A DNA stretch of 64,000 nucleotides from Sabellastarte sp. h YS-2021 (GCA_964017235.1 OZ024931.1:102876221-102940220); one strand, 5' to 3'. Shown: positions 43,705-54,742, numbered from the stretch's first letter. The notes: generated by a model from the letters alone, not told the origin. Numbers and translations: made by a program.

Positions 43705-45534
43705 AGTCTTAACGGAATGCCTTAAATGTTGGTAACATAAATCCCTGTTAATGTTTGTAGAACACATCTCAGGAACCTCTCTATGTATACAAAGGCCTGT
43801 CAATATACATATGTCTGGGTGTTTACTGTCATGATATAAGCTGTTACATACAAAGCTTTAGGGGAGGGCAGCACACAATGCCAGCGTGGGATGTGTTGTT
43901 ACTGTGAGAACAACTCTTTCATCACACAAGAGGATTCTGCCCACTTAAATGAATTTCTAACAATAAATGATTTCTTTTAAGTGTCTGACAAGGGGGTTTA
44001 CCTTTCTGTGGTAATTAGATAATACCTTTCAGATAATTGACACGTGTGTTGCATCCAATAACACAGAGTTAAAGCTGTCTGAGTTACTCCCCCTTTACAG
44101 AATTCATCTCATGATTTAGTTCTTGACTAAACAAACAATGTGATTTAATGGAAACTTAAAGTGTGATCATTGTATAATTTCTGCAAAATACGCCGGCTAC
44201 TTAAACAAATTCCAATTTCACCTTTTTGTTGAAAGAATATTTAGACCCTGGGTAGTGCTGCCCATGTAATAATACTAACCCCACTTTATATTTCGGGTGT
44301 ACAATATGGTTTCACATCAGATGATTCACATTTTATAAAAATACAACAAAGTTACTGTAAATGCAAGATGTATCCATCAGTTAGACTGGGTTGTAGTTTA
44401 ATTCCAACTAATTTGATGTTTCATACAAGCAGAAAAAAGATCATATAAACAGTTAGTGTATATTACAGCCCTGAAGAGGACTTGAAGAGCATTTATTCGT
44501 GAGTTCTCTTCACTGGTACCAAAGTGTGAAGTACGTGTTTCCACATAAAATAGGAAAATTTCCAGAATTGCAAATACAAAAAAGTGAGCATATTATGTTG
44601 TTAATCTTCTAATATATGTTTAGCATATATTGAATGCTGTTCTAATTTCTATCTGTCCATCTCTTTGCTTCAATAGTAAGTAAAATAAATCCATATTTGC
44701 AAAAAGAATGCCGAAACTTAACTGTGAAAGGAATCCATAGTTACATGTAATAATGGATATAAAAACTTATTTCTTGAGATTTTAAACGATATTTCTCCTC
44801 CATTCTGATTTTAATGAAACAGAAACCAGCAGAAACTCCTTTCTAATGATGCTATATAGTTGTAGGTTAAGTAAGCAATGAAGTATTGACAGAAATAGTC
44901 ACTTTTTGATGAATGTGTGAATGTGTTACTCTAATTACCCGCAGTAAGTGGCGATAGGGACCTAATAAATATGTTCCAGTTTATACCCCTGTTCCACAAT
45001 GAAATGCTGCGCGAAACTGGTCTCAGATCCTGTATCCCAGGAAATCCCCCTGTTGATAGAGAACACATCATAGAGAATTCAGTATTTTCGGTAGATATTG
45101 ATACTAATGCAGCTGCAGAGGGCAGCAGTAGAGTCATGCTCAATTATTTATTAGAGAAAAATATTTCCATTCAGATGTACACTTCAAAAGGAAAACCAAA
45201 CTACAGTGCTACAATATTACAAGCACTGAAATGTGTTTTCCGAATTTTGTGATTTTGTGCAACAATTTTTTTTGCAAGAAAAAAAAACATATCTAGTTAA
45301 AAAGAAGGTATCCAGTTGGCCATATTAAGTGTTGATTTGCTGTTTACAAAAACATTGAATAAATATCCACAATGTTTTTACACATAAATTAAAATACTTT
45401 ACAGACATGTGGTATTTTAAACTTAATTTTAGCCATATAAGTTTTGAAGTGGGAAAAACATGACATGGCCACCATATTTATGACTGGTCTTAAATATTTA
45501 AGACCACCCCCAAATGTCATAACAAGTTTTTGTC
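43705..45534. other. Unassigned region
   Basis: AT-rich. A 93-residue frame at 44971-45252 (plus) and a 70-residue frame opposite it (44931-45143) overlap; neither has a recognisable domain and I do not call either. No known repeat was found. Confidence 0.35.
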
Positions 45535-45592
45535 CTAAGTTATGACAAAAGTCTAAGATAAGACCTTTTGTGAATACGGTCCCAGGGTTTGA
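45480..45592. mobile_element. MITE fragment related to 15755-16415
   Basis: AAGTTATGACAAAAGTCTAA followed by AAGACCTTTTGTGAATACGG matches the right arm of the foldback element at 16240-16415. A GGTCTTAAATATTTAAGACC palindrome lies at about 45488. The left end was not located, so it is probably truncated. Confidence 0.5.
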
Positions 45593-46189
45593 ACTGCAGA
45601 CCTCAGGGATAGAAGGCAAATGTATTACCCACTAAACTATCAAGACTCCATGCCAACTTGGAAGCTGGACTGAAGCTGGCAGTGGTGTTGATATTTTTGG
45701 TAATGGTAGTTTAGACCAGTACCTTGGCTTTTGACTTCAGGGTGGGGTGGTCCAGTATCACTAAGACGATTAATGAAGTATGCCAGGCCATTATGGTGGA
45801 ATACCAAGATGAGTGGTTGATGTCCCCACCACCCCAGATATGCTGGAAAACGAGAATGAAGGTGTGTTATATAAAAAATCGTCACCACCATGTACAAACA
45901 GCTCTCTCATGAAATAATTCTCATACATACACACACCTCAATATAGGAAAAAGTCTTGTTAAACATAGGGAAATATATTATGCAAACTCCATAGGGGATC
46001 AGGTTTTTAAAGAGTTTCCGAAATATTTCTGGGTGTAGGGTTCCAACAATTCAACTGTAACTTTAAAATCAAGCCCTTTAATTTTGAAATCTTGGGGGTT
46101 TAGGGTTGAATCCCTTTATCTTTATTTCTATATTTTACGATTTTTTGCAGTATTGAAAAGGGGGGGGGGGGGGGGGGGGGGGGCGTGTG
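45593..46189. other. Unassigned; ends in a 24 nt G run
   Basis: No gene supported. A homopolymer of 24 G (46160-46183) lies immediately before the DIRS gag fragment. Its true length may be uncertain in sequencing. Confidence 0.45.
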
Positions 46190-47540
46190 GCCATTTTGTG
46201 GCCATGGCAGGGTTTGATAGCACGCACATTGTGCAAGATGCAGAGACAAGTTGTTTCAGGGTACTGACCCTTGTATTAATAAAGAAGATTGCCCCCATTG
46301 TGACGTTTTGACTTCAGAACAAAAGCTGCAACTGTCCTTCCTAACAAAAGAAAAAAGAAAAACGTGAACAGAAAGTTGTTATGGCTGACAAACCCACTAG
46401 ATCTGAGAAGTCTAAGGACGTTTGTGACACTCTAGTAGATCCTAGTTTGGTCTCTGTTAACTGATAAGAAGGCAGTGAAGTCACCAGAAAGGGCTAGTAG
46501 TGGAGAGAAGGCCAAGAAAAAGCCCAAGAAGTCGTCTACGGACGCGACGTTAGAGGCTATGGATCACAAATGGTCTGAACGTTTCAGTCGTCTTGAAGCA
46601 TTCCTTTTGTCAAAGTCTCTGGAGAAGCCTAGCCCGGAACTGACTTTCCAGACAGTGAAGATGCCGGTCAGAACACAACCAGCCAGTGCTGTTAAGGTTA
46701 CTGAACCTTTCCTTGCTCCATAGCTGGCTGACCGACCCGTTGACCGACCAGCTGTATCTACCGACCAGACCCCTGCTGAAGTTCAAGGTGACAGACCTAG
46801 GACTATAGAACTTTAACTGACCAACCAGCCTTCTACTGACCAAACCCCTGCTTGTATCACGTCAGGTGCCAGGCACGTCTGGATTACAGACCACACAGGA
46901 TAGTGATGTTGACATGGACACCGACTCTGATTGTGATCCAGTCCACTGACCAACCAGTGGTTTTGAAGAAGAAGGGGAGCTATCTGTTCCGGACCATGAC
47001 CTCACTGCTACAGAAACTGACCAGGCTCTTTCAGAAGAGCAGTCATATCATGAAACTGTACGTAGTATCAGATCCTTTATAGGTTGAATTCATATACCGG
47101 ACATGGCCAACTCCACCTCTAGTGCAGATGACAATCCATTCGCAGCACCCAAACAGCAACCACTGGGCAAGATCAGTGTAAAGCTACCGACTGACGAATG
47201 GCTTTGTAAAAAGATGGACAAAGTCAATATTACTTTAGTTGAAGGATATCCATCCAGGGCGTCAGAGGCCAGTGACCTACAGAAAGATCAGTTTGTGAAG
47301 GTCAGTAAATCATAGTCCAAATGGTATGGACTACACCTCACCAAGGAGAAGTCGGCTGGATCAATGTATTTTTGGGGCAGTGAGTCGGCTAAGCTTAACT
47401 CCAGTTACAGCAGGATTGGTGAGTCGTCCGGCCTTTCGACCCCTGCACCAGTATCACGTCCAATCAGCCAGGATAGACGGAGGAGATAGGAGAAGTCGGA
47501 TCTTAAATCAACATACATATGTAACCAGGCGGCCAGTTTA
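46190..47540 (+). pseudogene. DIRS gag, N-terminal part (copy 5, plus strand)
   Basis: First a Cys/His stretch near 46200-46330 in mixed frames that matches 50800-50880 (minus). Then MADKPTRSEKSKDVC at 46381, PERASSGEKAKKKPKKSST, LEAMDHKWSERFSRLEAFLL and a Thr/Pro-rich region with many GACCGACC words. NSTSSADDNPFAAPKQQPLG, ISVKLPTDEWLCKKMDKVNI and LVEGYPSRASEASDLQKDQF follow, and last AKLNSSYSR.GESS and STYICNQAA. The ADDNPFAA...LPTD.WLC.KMDK.NITLVEG block is shared with the minus-strand gag at 50.4 kb, which supports the assignment. Stops near 46463, 46723, 47080 and 47313 break it. After NQAA the sequence changes to unrelated DNA. Confidence 0.8.
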
Positions 47541-49605
47541 TTGATCTATTTATAGATTGGGAGGAATCCCTCTAGGCTAACCCCCATTGATGCTATTAAT
47601 AGATTTGGGGAAACCCTATAAGCTGCCCGTAGGTTCTAGAACTTCCTCACTGCCTCTGGTGACAGCTGTTATGTTTTATAGGATTCTAGAATTTCTGTAA
47701 GTATATATGTTACGACCCAGATGTGAAATTGTCCATTTCGTGAAATGGACAAGCAAATTGTCTATTTCATGAAATGGTCAACCCAACTGTCCATTTCGTG
47801 AAATGGACAAATCCATATATATTTTGCTATCCATTTCATGAAATGGACAAAGTCATGTATGAAAGTTAAATTTTCGTTCATGGCCAATCTTTTGATTAAA
47901 GTTATCCACTTTATTCCCCTATAATAATGATATGTATATGTAATATCTTACACTAAGTTAGTTAATAGTTAAATAGCTATAAATGTTGGAAATAAATTGG
48001 AAATAAAAGTGTGAATTATGTAAAGCATACTTTTAACAGGAATAACTATTTAAATAATTATCACACTTATACTTTTAAAAAAATGTGTTGGTACCTGGTA
48101 TATTATTTTTTAACTTTTGTTTGAAAGAAATATGATAGAACTTTGCCTCTTTTGTGCACTAATCCTGTTTAAAAGGCTTTCCTTTGATGGTTAGATCTGA
48201 GAAATTGTAGCCTTCCCTTTGAAGATAAGTTCTAAGAGTTATCAAAAGTAACTGTCAATTTAAAAAGGTTGAAGCCATCCCAAAGGTTGCAAAAAGAAAT
48301 GGGCTAATTACAATTAAATCCATCTTACTAGTGGTGAGGCTTTCTTTTGGTGAGATCTAAGGATTATAGCTAACCTTTTGAGGATTAGCTCCTAAGGGTT
48401 AATTCACATAACTGTCAATTTAAAAGGTTGAAGCCATACCTTTGATTATATGTTCTGAGGATTATGGTAAATAACTGTCCATTCAACACTTGAAAGCCAT
48501 ACTTAGTCTTTTAGATGTTAAGCTTTTTACAAAAAGTTGAATTAACAAACTACATAGATCATTAAATATACCTGGACAAGTAAATAACACTTACAATGAG
48601 TAATGTAAATAAACTACCAATGTGGCTTACTGTTAAAAGCTCTTAAAGTTATAAAAACTTGTAGTTTAGTCTCACCTAGATGCTATCTCCAATTCTTAAT
48701 AAATTCTTATCAAATGTTAATACATACACGTGTACAAATATTAACAAATACTTAACTAATATTGTTAAAGAAAATGTTAAAGGAATTATAATGCAATGCA
48801 CATCACCAGTATACTTTAGGTAAAAGTACAACCTTTGATCCATTGATGTATTCCAATACTATGTTTCAATAAAAATGAAAAAAAAAATTTTTTTTTCACT
48901 GTGAATGAGAGTAAAAATTTTGTACATTTAGTTGTCCATTTCATGAAATGGACAGCGGATTTTTTATCCATTTCACAAAATGGACAATTTCACACCTGGG
49001 TCGTAACATATATAAGGACTGTACATCTGACCACACATGAACTTAGTATTCGCTGGCTATAAGGAAGGTCTTAGAATTAATATTCAAGTGGATATTAACT
49101 GCTTGTGTTGTTGTGAACTTTTGCTGGAGTGAACTTTTTACAGTGTCTTGATAGATTTGCTTGGATAATACTTATTATATACAGTGTATAATTCTACCAG
49201 AGAGTGGATTTACTGCATTTTGGACATTGTCCATATCTTGGAGCAGACAGTACAGTTGTGCTGACTCTGTGAATATCTCTATACAGACATTTTGTGTCAT
49301 TGGATATCAAAATGATAACAGGATAAGGACATTTTGTGTTATCGAACATTGAACAGATCACTGGATACAGATATCTGTTTGTCAGTGAACATCAGACAGA
49401 TAGCAGGACAGACCACAGTACAGATCACAGGACAGATTGCTGGCTACAGTGGACAAACTTAAGTATCAGTTACAGTGGTCTGGTCAGATTGGTTTCATTA
49501 TTGTATCATTGTATGTACTATTGAGAGCATACCAGTTGACTGTAATCATTCTTTTAATTGTTAAATGAGTTTGTTAAGTTAAACTTTTTTTCTTGTGACC
49601 GTAAC
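47541..49605. mobile_element. Insertion in DIRS gag: probable LTR fragment, itself split
   Basis: This block separates two halves of the plus-strand gag. Apart from the TIR element at 47702-49015 it is ~750 bp, with a TATATAAGG box near 49012, ATAAATTGTT-type AT-rich sequence and a terminus TGTGACCGTAACA at 49605 directly before the resumed gag. TGTTATG at 47667 could be the matching start (TG...CA with TGTTA/TAACA ends). I infer a solo or partial LTR of an unidentified retrotransposon. I found no target duplication and ~330 bp of gag is missing, so a rearrangement is possible. Confidence 0.35.
47702..49015. mobile_element. TIR element with repeated TCCATTTCATGAAATGGA palindromes
   Basis: Ends are TATATATGTTACGACCCAG (47702) and CTGGGTCGTAACATATATA (49015), with the inverted match extending inward to GTGAAATTGTCCATTT. 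Six copies of an ~18 bp palindrome, TCCATTTCRTGAAATGGA, sit just inside: about 47731, 47760, 47789 and 47828 on the left, 48934 and 48968 on the right. The middle has degenerate ~140 bp direct repeats (AACTGTCAATTTAAAAGG, GGTTGAAGCCAT words at 48250-48500). There is no coding capacity. A non-autonomous DNA transposon is the likely identity; a TATA(TA) target duplication cannot be told from the palindromic ends. Confidence 0.75.
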
Positions 49606-49725
49606 ACACCCTTACCAAAGGTCTGACAAATCAAGGGAACAGAAGTCCGGCAAACCAGCTTGGAACACTATTGGTTCCTACAGCCAGAAACGGAAGAGCA
49701 GGCCTCCCAGTACTCATGAGTGACC
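49606..49725 (+). pseudogene. DIRS gag C-terminal fragment (copy 5, continued)
   Basis: The frame HPYQRSDKSREQKSGKPAWN, then TIGSYSQKRKSRPPSTHE, ends with TGA near 49722. It aligns with HPYKQSDRQTQ...TTGSFPQQEQE of copy 1 at 3640, so it is the gag tail, on the same strand as 46190-47540. It directly meets the inverted gag of copy 4. Confidence 0.65.
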
Positions 49726-49729
49726 TCTA

Positions 49730-50935
49730 ATCTCATGCTCGGCAATATCTTCCTCAGCTTTCTTCAAAATCTGGTCCGGAAACAGCTTATCCAGATGAAT
49801 AGGGGCTGTCTTAAAGCTGAGAGAGTATCATGCTTAATGCCTGCTTTGACATGAGCTAAATAGGCAACTCTCCTAGCTAGTCATGTTAGCCACATTGATG
49901 AACAAAAATTCTGATAAATGTTCCATGGTTTTAGCCATGCACTGGGTGATGCTTGTGTTAAACTTCAGTAAGTATTGAAGCTCATCTGTAGCAGTACCAG
50001 CCTTTTCTGAGGACTTTCCTTTAGACTGTTCAGCCTGCCCTTGAGCTGCCCTTGCATACTGGACTGAACTTTGCTGAGGCATCGACTAAAGCCGGCTGCT
50101 TGGTGGCAAATATATGTAGAATCATGAGCGGACTTTTCCCATCTCCTCAGTGTGTCCTGGCCAATGCGACGTGAAGCTGGAGCAGGGGTAGACAGGTCAG
50201 ACGATCTGATAAATCTACTGTAACTAGAGTTCAGTTTGGTAGGTTCAATACTCCAGTAAGACACAGAACTGGCTGGCTTTTCTTGAGTGGGTTTAGTCCA
50301 TACCATTTGGACTGAGATCTACCGCCTTTCACAAACTGGTCTTTCTGAAGGCCACCAACCTCTGACGCTCTTGATGGCTAACCTTCAACCAAAGTAATGT
50401 TTAGTTTGTCCATTTTTCTGCAGAGCCACTTATCAGTAGGTAGTTTTACACTAATTCTGCCCAGTGGTTGTTTTGAAGCTGCAAAAGGGTTATCGTCTGC
50501 AGATGAAGAGTTGTCAACATCCGGTATATGAGTCCGGCCCATGAAAAATGAAAACCTCATCTGAAAGAGCCTGGTCGGTTTCTGTAGCAGTGAGGTCATG
50601 GTCCAGATCAGAAAACTCTCCTTCCTCAACAAAACCACTGGTCGGTCGGTGGGTTGGATCACTATCAGAATCCGTATCCATATCCAAGTCAGTGTCAGGG
50701 CCACGGTGGCCGAGTGGTAACACTCTCGCCTCCCACCTCTGAGGCCGGGGTTGAAGTTTTTGTTTTGAAGTTAAGATATTGCAGTCGGGACAAATCTTTT
50801 TTTGTTAATGCAAGGGTCAGTATCCTTCAACTTGACTCTGCATCTAGCACAATCCACATGCTTGTCAAATCCTGCCATTAAGTGGTCACACGGCCCTCTT
50901 TCTGTCCAGGTGAAGCCATTATGATCTATACACTC
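49730..50935 (-). pseudogene. DIRS gag (copy 4, minus strand)
   Basis: From 50920 downward: GFDKHVDCARCRVK-type Cys motif (mixed frames), a gap filled by a truncated SINE, SGFVEEGEFSDLDHDLTATE, SSADDNPFAASKQPLGRISV, LPTDKWLCRKMDKLNITLVE. Next come SSVSYWSIEPTKLNSSYSRF, STYICHQAAGFSRCLSKVQS, SKGKSSEKAGTATDELQYLL, TKTMEHLSEFLFINVANMT and YLAHVKAGIKHDTLSALRQ. These blocks give a nearly complete left ORF in order, with several frameshifts, and cover the MEHLS...DTL.ALRQ part missing from copy 5. DIRS gag is a structural protein. It is dead, and no RT follows: it ends against the inverted copy 5 fragment. Confidence 0.78.
50698..50752 (+). mobile_element. SINE head fragment
   Basis: GGGCCACGGTGGCCGAGTGG and the A-box region match the SINEs at 17559 and 21323; it stops within the B box (GGCCGGGGTTG). 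Only the tRNA-like head remains. It sits in the minus-strand gag and coincides with a loss of gag sequence. Confidence 0.8.
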
Positions 50936-51029
50936 TTAGAAAAAGTTTACAACAAAGTAAAGTTCGTTTTACTAAATATTACCAAGAATACTTCAATTTG
51001 AAAACTTTCACAAAAATTCCATCTTCACA

Positions 51030-51230
51030 GAACACGCGCCAAATGAAAAAGATGCTATGACCTCACGCTGTCTAGACAGGATGGAAGTATGATGCGCCAC
51101 GTAGCGAATGCACAGCCAGTGGAAACACAGGACGTCTTTTTCTGACATTTGGCGGGCCAGTCTGTGCCGACGGATCAGCAATTGTCCAGAATGTAGGATG
51201 TATTAATGCAATAAAATATAATTTTTTTTA
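51030..51230. repeat. DIRS terminal repeat (copy 4, left end)
   Basis: Closely matches 7360-7560 of copy 1 (AATGAAAAAGATGCTATGAC, TGATGCGCC, CTTTTTCTG.CATTTGGCG, GTCTGTGCCGAC). AAATGAAAAAGATG and its mirror at the other end give it partial dyad symmetry. It lies at the 5' side of the minus-strand gag, as a DIRS left terminal repeat should. Confidence 0.65.
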
Positions 51231-51258
51231 TATTTGTGTAGTCTACCATACCATAAAT

Positions 51259-51566
51259 TTGAAAATTTTGATTACTTAAATGTAGCTTTTATAAGCTACA
51301 AGCTTACCATGTGGGACTGAATGCTGTTCTCGGATGGCTGCAGGCATCCGTCCAACGTCTAAGAAAAAAAAGATATTTATAGTTGGCCGTAGCCTCAGGT
51401 TGCCTTCTCGTGGTACTCTGTGAGATCTCTTCCTACTTTCTCGTTGTAATTTTAAACCATACCCCTCAGCTGTAATACAGCGGGGAGGTGGGGTGGGACT
51501 CTCCTCAGTCCCACATGGTAAGCTTGTAGCTTATAAAAGCTACATTGAAGTAATCAAAATTTTCAA
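51259..51566. repeat. DIRS copy 2 outer terminus and internal complementary region
   Basis: A 59 bp arm at 51259-51317 (TTGAAAATTTTGATTACTTA ... CCATGTGGGAC) is inverted at 51508-51566 with a single mismatch. CTTACCATGTGGGACTGAAT recurs once more at about 51590. Such inverted outer ends plus an internal complementary copy are used by DIRS elements to close a circular intermediate. The 51320-51507 loop and 51600-52080 hold only non-coding sequence and a TA-rich tract (51955-52050). Confidence 0.85.
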
Positions 51567-52149
51567 TTTTATTGCACTACAATAGCTTACCATGTGGGAC
51601 TGAATGTTGAATCCAACCGCCCGGTGGCAGGATTACAGCTGAGACTGGAATATATGTCAATTGTTTTTACATTTGAAGTAATAGATTAGAATGAATGTTT
51701 AGAAATACCAGTCTGAGTCCCGTTAACAGTGCCCCAATCCCGAAGATCGGGCCTGTAAAGAGCCAAAAACCTAAATTGAATGAGTGCGAGTGCTAAAAAC
51801 TGTCTGGATGTTTGGTTGTAGGAGAGAAGTGGAGCCGTGCTCACTTACATAGAGTAACGCCCTAGGGCCTATACACGATAGAAAGCAGCCCTAGGCTTGG
51901 AATTCTGATAATTTTTGCCACCTAATATGAGATTAATGACAACCTTGAGAAGTCCTTAATACATAATACACTATAATTATACACTATTAATTATAATTAT
52001 ACAGTAATAATTATACACTACAATATTATTATACACTATAATACACTGATAATAATAAAACGACCTTACCCGTAACATCTTGAGAGGTAACCTATACCTA
52101 GACCCTGGGATTAGACTCCTGAAGACTTGGTTGTAGCGGATGTGCCCCC

Positions 52150-53200
52150 CTTCTTTTCTTTCCGAGGACAACTGGTCTGAGGGGTAGGATCTAGGACTTG
52201 TTGTGCCGCCACTACTGGACCCAGATACATATTGTTGTCATCTTACCAAGTAAGGTCTTTTAAGTAAAAATTTGTAAATGTGTTGTGAGCTTTCCAGTGA
52301 AAGGCTTGCATGATTTGGTCCACCAATACCCCACCGTAAAAGGCCTTAGAGCCTAATGTCATGCGCTTTAACTTGGACCAGGTCCAAGGCTTGTTGGTCT
52401 GCTTGTTTATAACAAAGTAGAATGGTTTGTTTCAACCAAGAGGAAAGAGTAGCGGGTCTGATGTCTGAGGTGTGTCCTTTCTTGAAGGAGATGAAAAGGA
52501 GGGATCGAGAACCTCTCAGGTCTTTGGTACGATCCAAATAGTACCTCAGGGCCCGCACAGGACACAAGGTCCTGTCTTCTTTGAATTGTCAATCTACAAT
52601 GGTAGTCAAAGCAGGAATAGTCACCGAAGACACACTTTGGGAACCTTCTCTTGCTAGTTGGTTTTTGGCTATAAAGTCAGAAGAAGGGAACAAGGCGACC
52701 TTTTCCCATTGGCCTAGATTAGATACTTTGTTTGCAACCCAGGCATGGATTTCGCTGCGGCGCTTGCCGGAGGCTACAGCTAACAAGAAAGCAGTTTTGA
52801 GAGTAAGATGTTTGAGGTCTGTGTCTTTCATAGGCTCAAAGGGTGCTTTTGTGAGCTCATTGAGAACAACAGAAAGGTTCCATTTTGGAAGGTTTCTGGA
52901 ACTTTTGGGACAATCCCTGTGAAAACTGGAGAGTAACCTGTTAAGGTCTGAGCTTTGTGAAATATGGTGCCCCATTGGGCCCAAGGTGTCAACAATAGTA
53001 GTCCTGTAACCATCAATGGTCGAGGGGTGCCTGTTTAGATCTTGGTACAGGTACATGAAAAAGTCTGAGACTTGTTTCACAGATGGAGTGGAGAAATTTG
53101 ACTTGTAGATGGTCCTTGTTGACGATCTCTGAGGGGCAGCAATTCTCTCTGCCACCTCCACAGAGAAGCCTTGTTCTTGGAGCTGTCCACTCCTAGACAC
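52150..53200 (-). pseudogene. DIRS tyrosine recombinase (copy 2), broken
   Basis: Reads SRSGQLQEQGFSVEVAERIA, FSTPSVKQVSDFFMYLYQDL, ASGKRRSEIHAWVANKVSN (box I Arg), then stops where copy 3 has Arg (about 52590, TGA). It resumes with CPVRALRYYLDRTKDLRGSR, SWLKQTILLCYKQADQQALD and VQVKAHDIRL (HxxR present), where a ~13 nt deletion relative to copy 3 shifts the frame at about 52350. CHWKAHNTFTNFYL-type sequence with the nucleophile Tyr continues below 52340. A ~45 bp deletion also removes the KWALFEKWCRENS part present in copy 3. The intact enzyme recombines the circular DNA into the genome. Confidence 0.88.
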
Positions 53201-54207
53201 CAGGTGGGGGGTTCAGATGTTGAGGATTGCTGTGGAACACATACTTGTGGGACTGTTTGAGAAGAGTTGTTGACACTGGAAGTTGAAGTGGGATCTCTGT
53301 TGAGAGCTGCACTAGGTCCCAAAACCAGGGCATCCCTGGCCAGCCTGGGGCTATTACGATGATCAGGCAATGGCATTGCCTGATTTTTCGGATCACCCTG
53401 TGAAGGAGAGCCGTCGGAGGGTAAGCATAGGCAGTGAGACCCGTCCAGTTTATGTTCAGAGCATCTATGTCCCAAGCATTTGGATCTGGGACTGGAGACA
53501 CATACAGTGGAAGCTTGTGGTTCAGATGAGTGCCAAATAGGTCTACATGAGGCGTGAACCACTTTGGGCAGATCTGATGGAACACCAGCGGATGTAGTGA
53601 CCATTCTGTTTGACCTGGATAGAAGGTCAGCCATCACATTCAGACACCCTGGAATCTGTCTGGCTTTCAATGTTATCTCGTAATGATGGCACCATGTCAT
53701 GATCTTCCACAGGAGAACGCACATCTCTGCTGAGTGAGTTCCTCCTTGTTTGTTTATGTAGGCTACCACTGTTGAGTTGTCCGTTGCAACCAACACTGTT
53801 TGGTTCTGACACTGGATTTGAAACTTTGAAGGGCTAGAGAGACCGCCTTCAACTCTAGAACGTTTATGTGTAGCCTTTTTTCCCTGTCTGACCACAGACC
53901 CTTTGTAGAGTTTTGTTTCTAAGTGAGTGCCCCAACCTTCGTTTGAGGCGTCTGTAAAAAGTTGGATGCTGTGGTCTTTGGGATGAAGGTCTGCACTTCT
54001 CATCACGTTTGTGGGATTTTGCCACCAGTCTAGGTGTGCAGAAAAGGTTTCTGTCCAAGGAAGGAGGCTGTCCAGCGACTGAGGATATCTCCAGTGCTCC
54101 TTGAGATGAAACTGAAAGGGCCTCATGTGAAGGCGTCCCTCCGGGACCATCTTCTCTGTTGAGGCAACCAACCCAATTAGCGACATCAAACATCTTGCAG
54201 TCAACAT
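53077..54207 (-). pseudogene. DIRS RNase H and linker (copy 2)
   Basis: The frame holds MLTARCLMSLIGLVASTEKM and MRPFQFHLKEHWRYPQSLDS (RT end), HSIQLFTDASNEGWGTHLET (Asp), then VLVATDNSTVVAYINKQGGT (Asp) and ARQIPGCLNVMADLLSRSNR. The Glu motif lies in another frame because of an indel near 53850. In the neighbouring frame the linker HLNHKLPLYVSPVPDPNAWD and APGWPGMPWFWDLVQLSTEI runs to 53193. It then overlaps the recombinase start in a different frame, the same offset as in copy 3. Confidence 0.85.
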
Positions 54208-54742
54208 ATTTTGACTTGAATCGTAGGATCAAATCCTGAAGTTTGATCCATCTCTCTTGAGTGGGTTTTACAAGGGCTGAATCTAGATGGTATTCATAGC
54301 CCACAAACAAAAACACCTGAGTTGGCTTTAGTTTGTATTTTTTGCTGATTTATTATCCACCCCAAGGACTGGGTTAGGTCTACCACTGCCTGAGTGTTCA
54401 CTTGGGCTTCCTCCTGAGACTGGGACCTGATCAGCCAGTCGTCCAGGTATTGGTGAAGTCTGAGTCCTCTTGACAGGGCCATTAGCTTCACTTCCTTTAC
54501 AATTATTGTAAAGACCTGGGGGGCTGTGGCTAGTCCGAAAGGTAGGGAGGTGAACTGGAACACCTGTGACCTGTGGCAAAACCTTAGGTATTTCCTTGAG
54601 TTTGGGTGGATGGGGATGTGAAGGTAAGTGTCTGACAGGTCTATCAGCGATACCCATTCCCCTGGAATCAGGGAGGTCCTGATGGACTCTGGAGTTTCCA
54701 TTTTAAACTTTTCTACATGTAGAAAAGTGTTGAGCCTGCTTA
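54200..54742 (-). pseudogene. DIRS reverse transcriptase, main part (copy 2)
   Basis: Downstream of the Harbinger junction: LSRLNTFLHVEKFKMETPES, SLIDLSDTYLHIPIHPNSRK (catalytic Asp), SQVFQFTSLPFGLATAPQVF, LHQYLDDWLIRSQSQEEAQV (catalytic DD box in the YLDD form usual for DIRS), QSLGWIINQQK, then after an indel near 54330 FLFVGYEYHLDSALVKPTQE. The catalytic residues are kept. The gene is split from its first ~60 codons by the transposon. Confidence 0.88.
54740..54742. repeat. Harbinger B target duplication TTA (left)
   Basis: TTA at 54740-54742 and 58340-58342. Comparison with uninterrupted copy 3 (GAGCCTGCTTAAGTCTATGA near 63820) shows the DIRS sequence resuming across the insertion. Confidence 0.9.

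Noticed and set aside
44931..45252. Overlapping open frames on both strands (93 codons plus, 70 codons minus).
   Set aside because: No recognisable domain, neither frame clearly bounded by good splice sites, and both cannot be favoured at once; could be an exon but not supportable.
52472..52922. Plus-strand frames opposite the DIRS recombinase.
   Set aside because: They mirror the recombinase on the other strand and recur at 61542 for the same reason.
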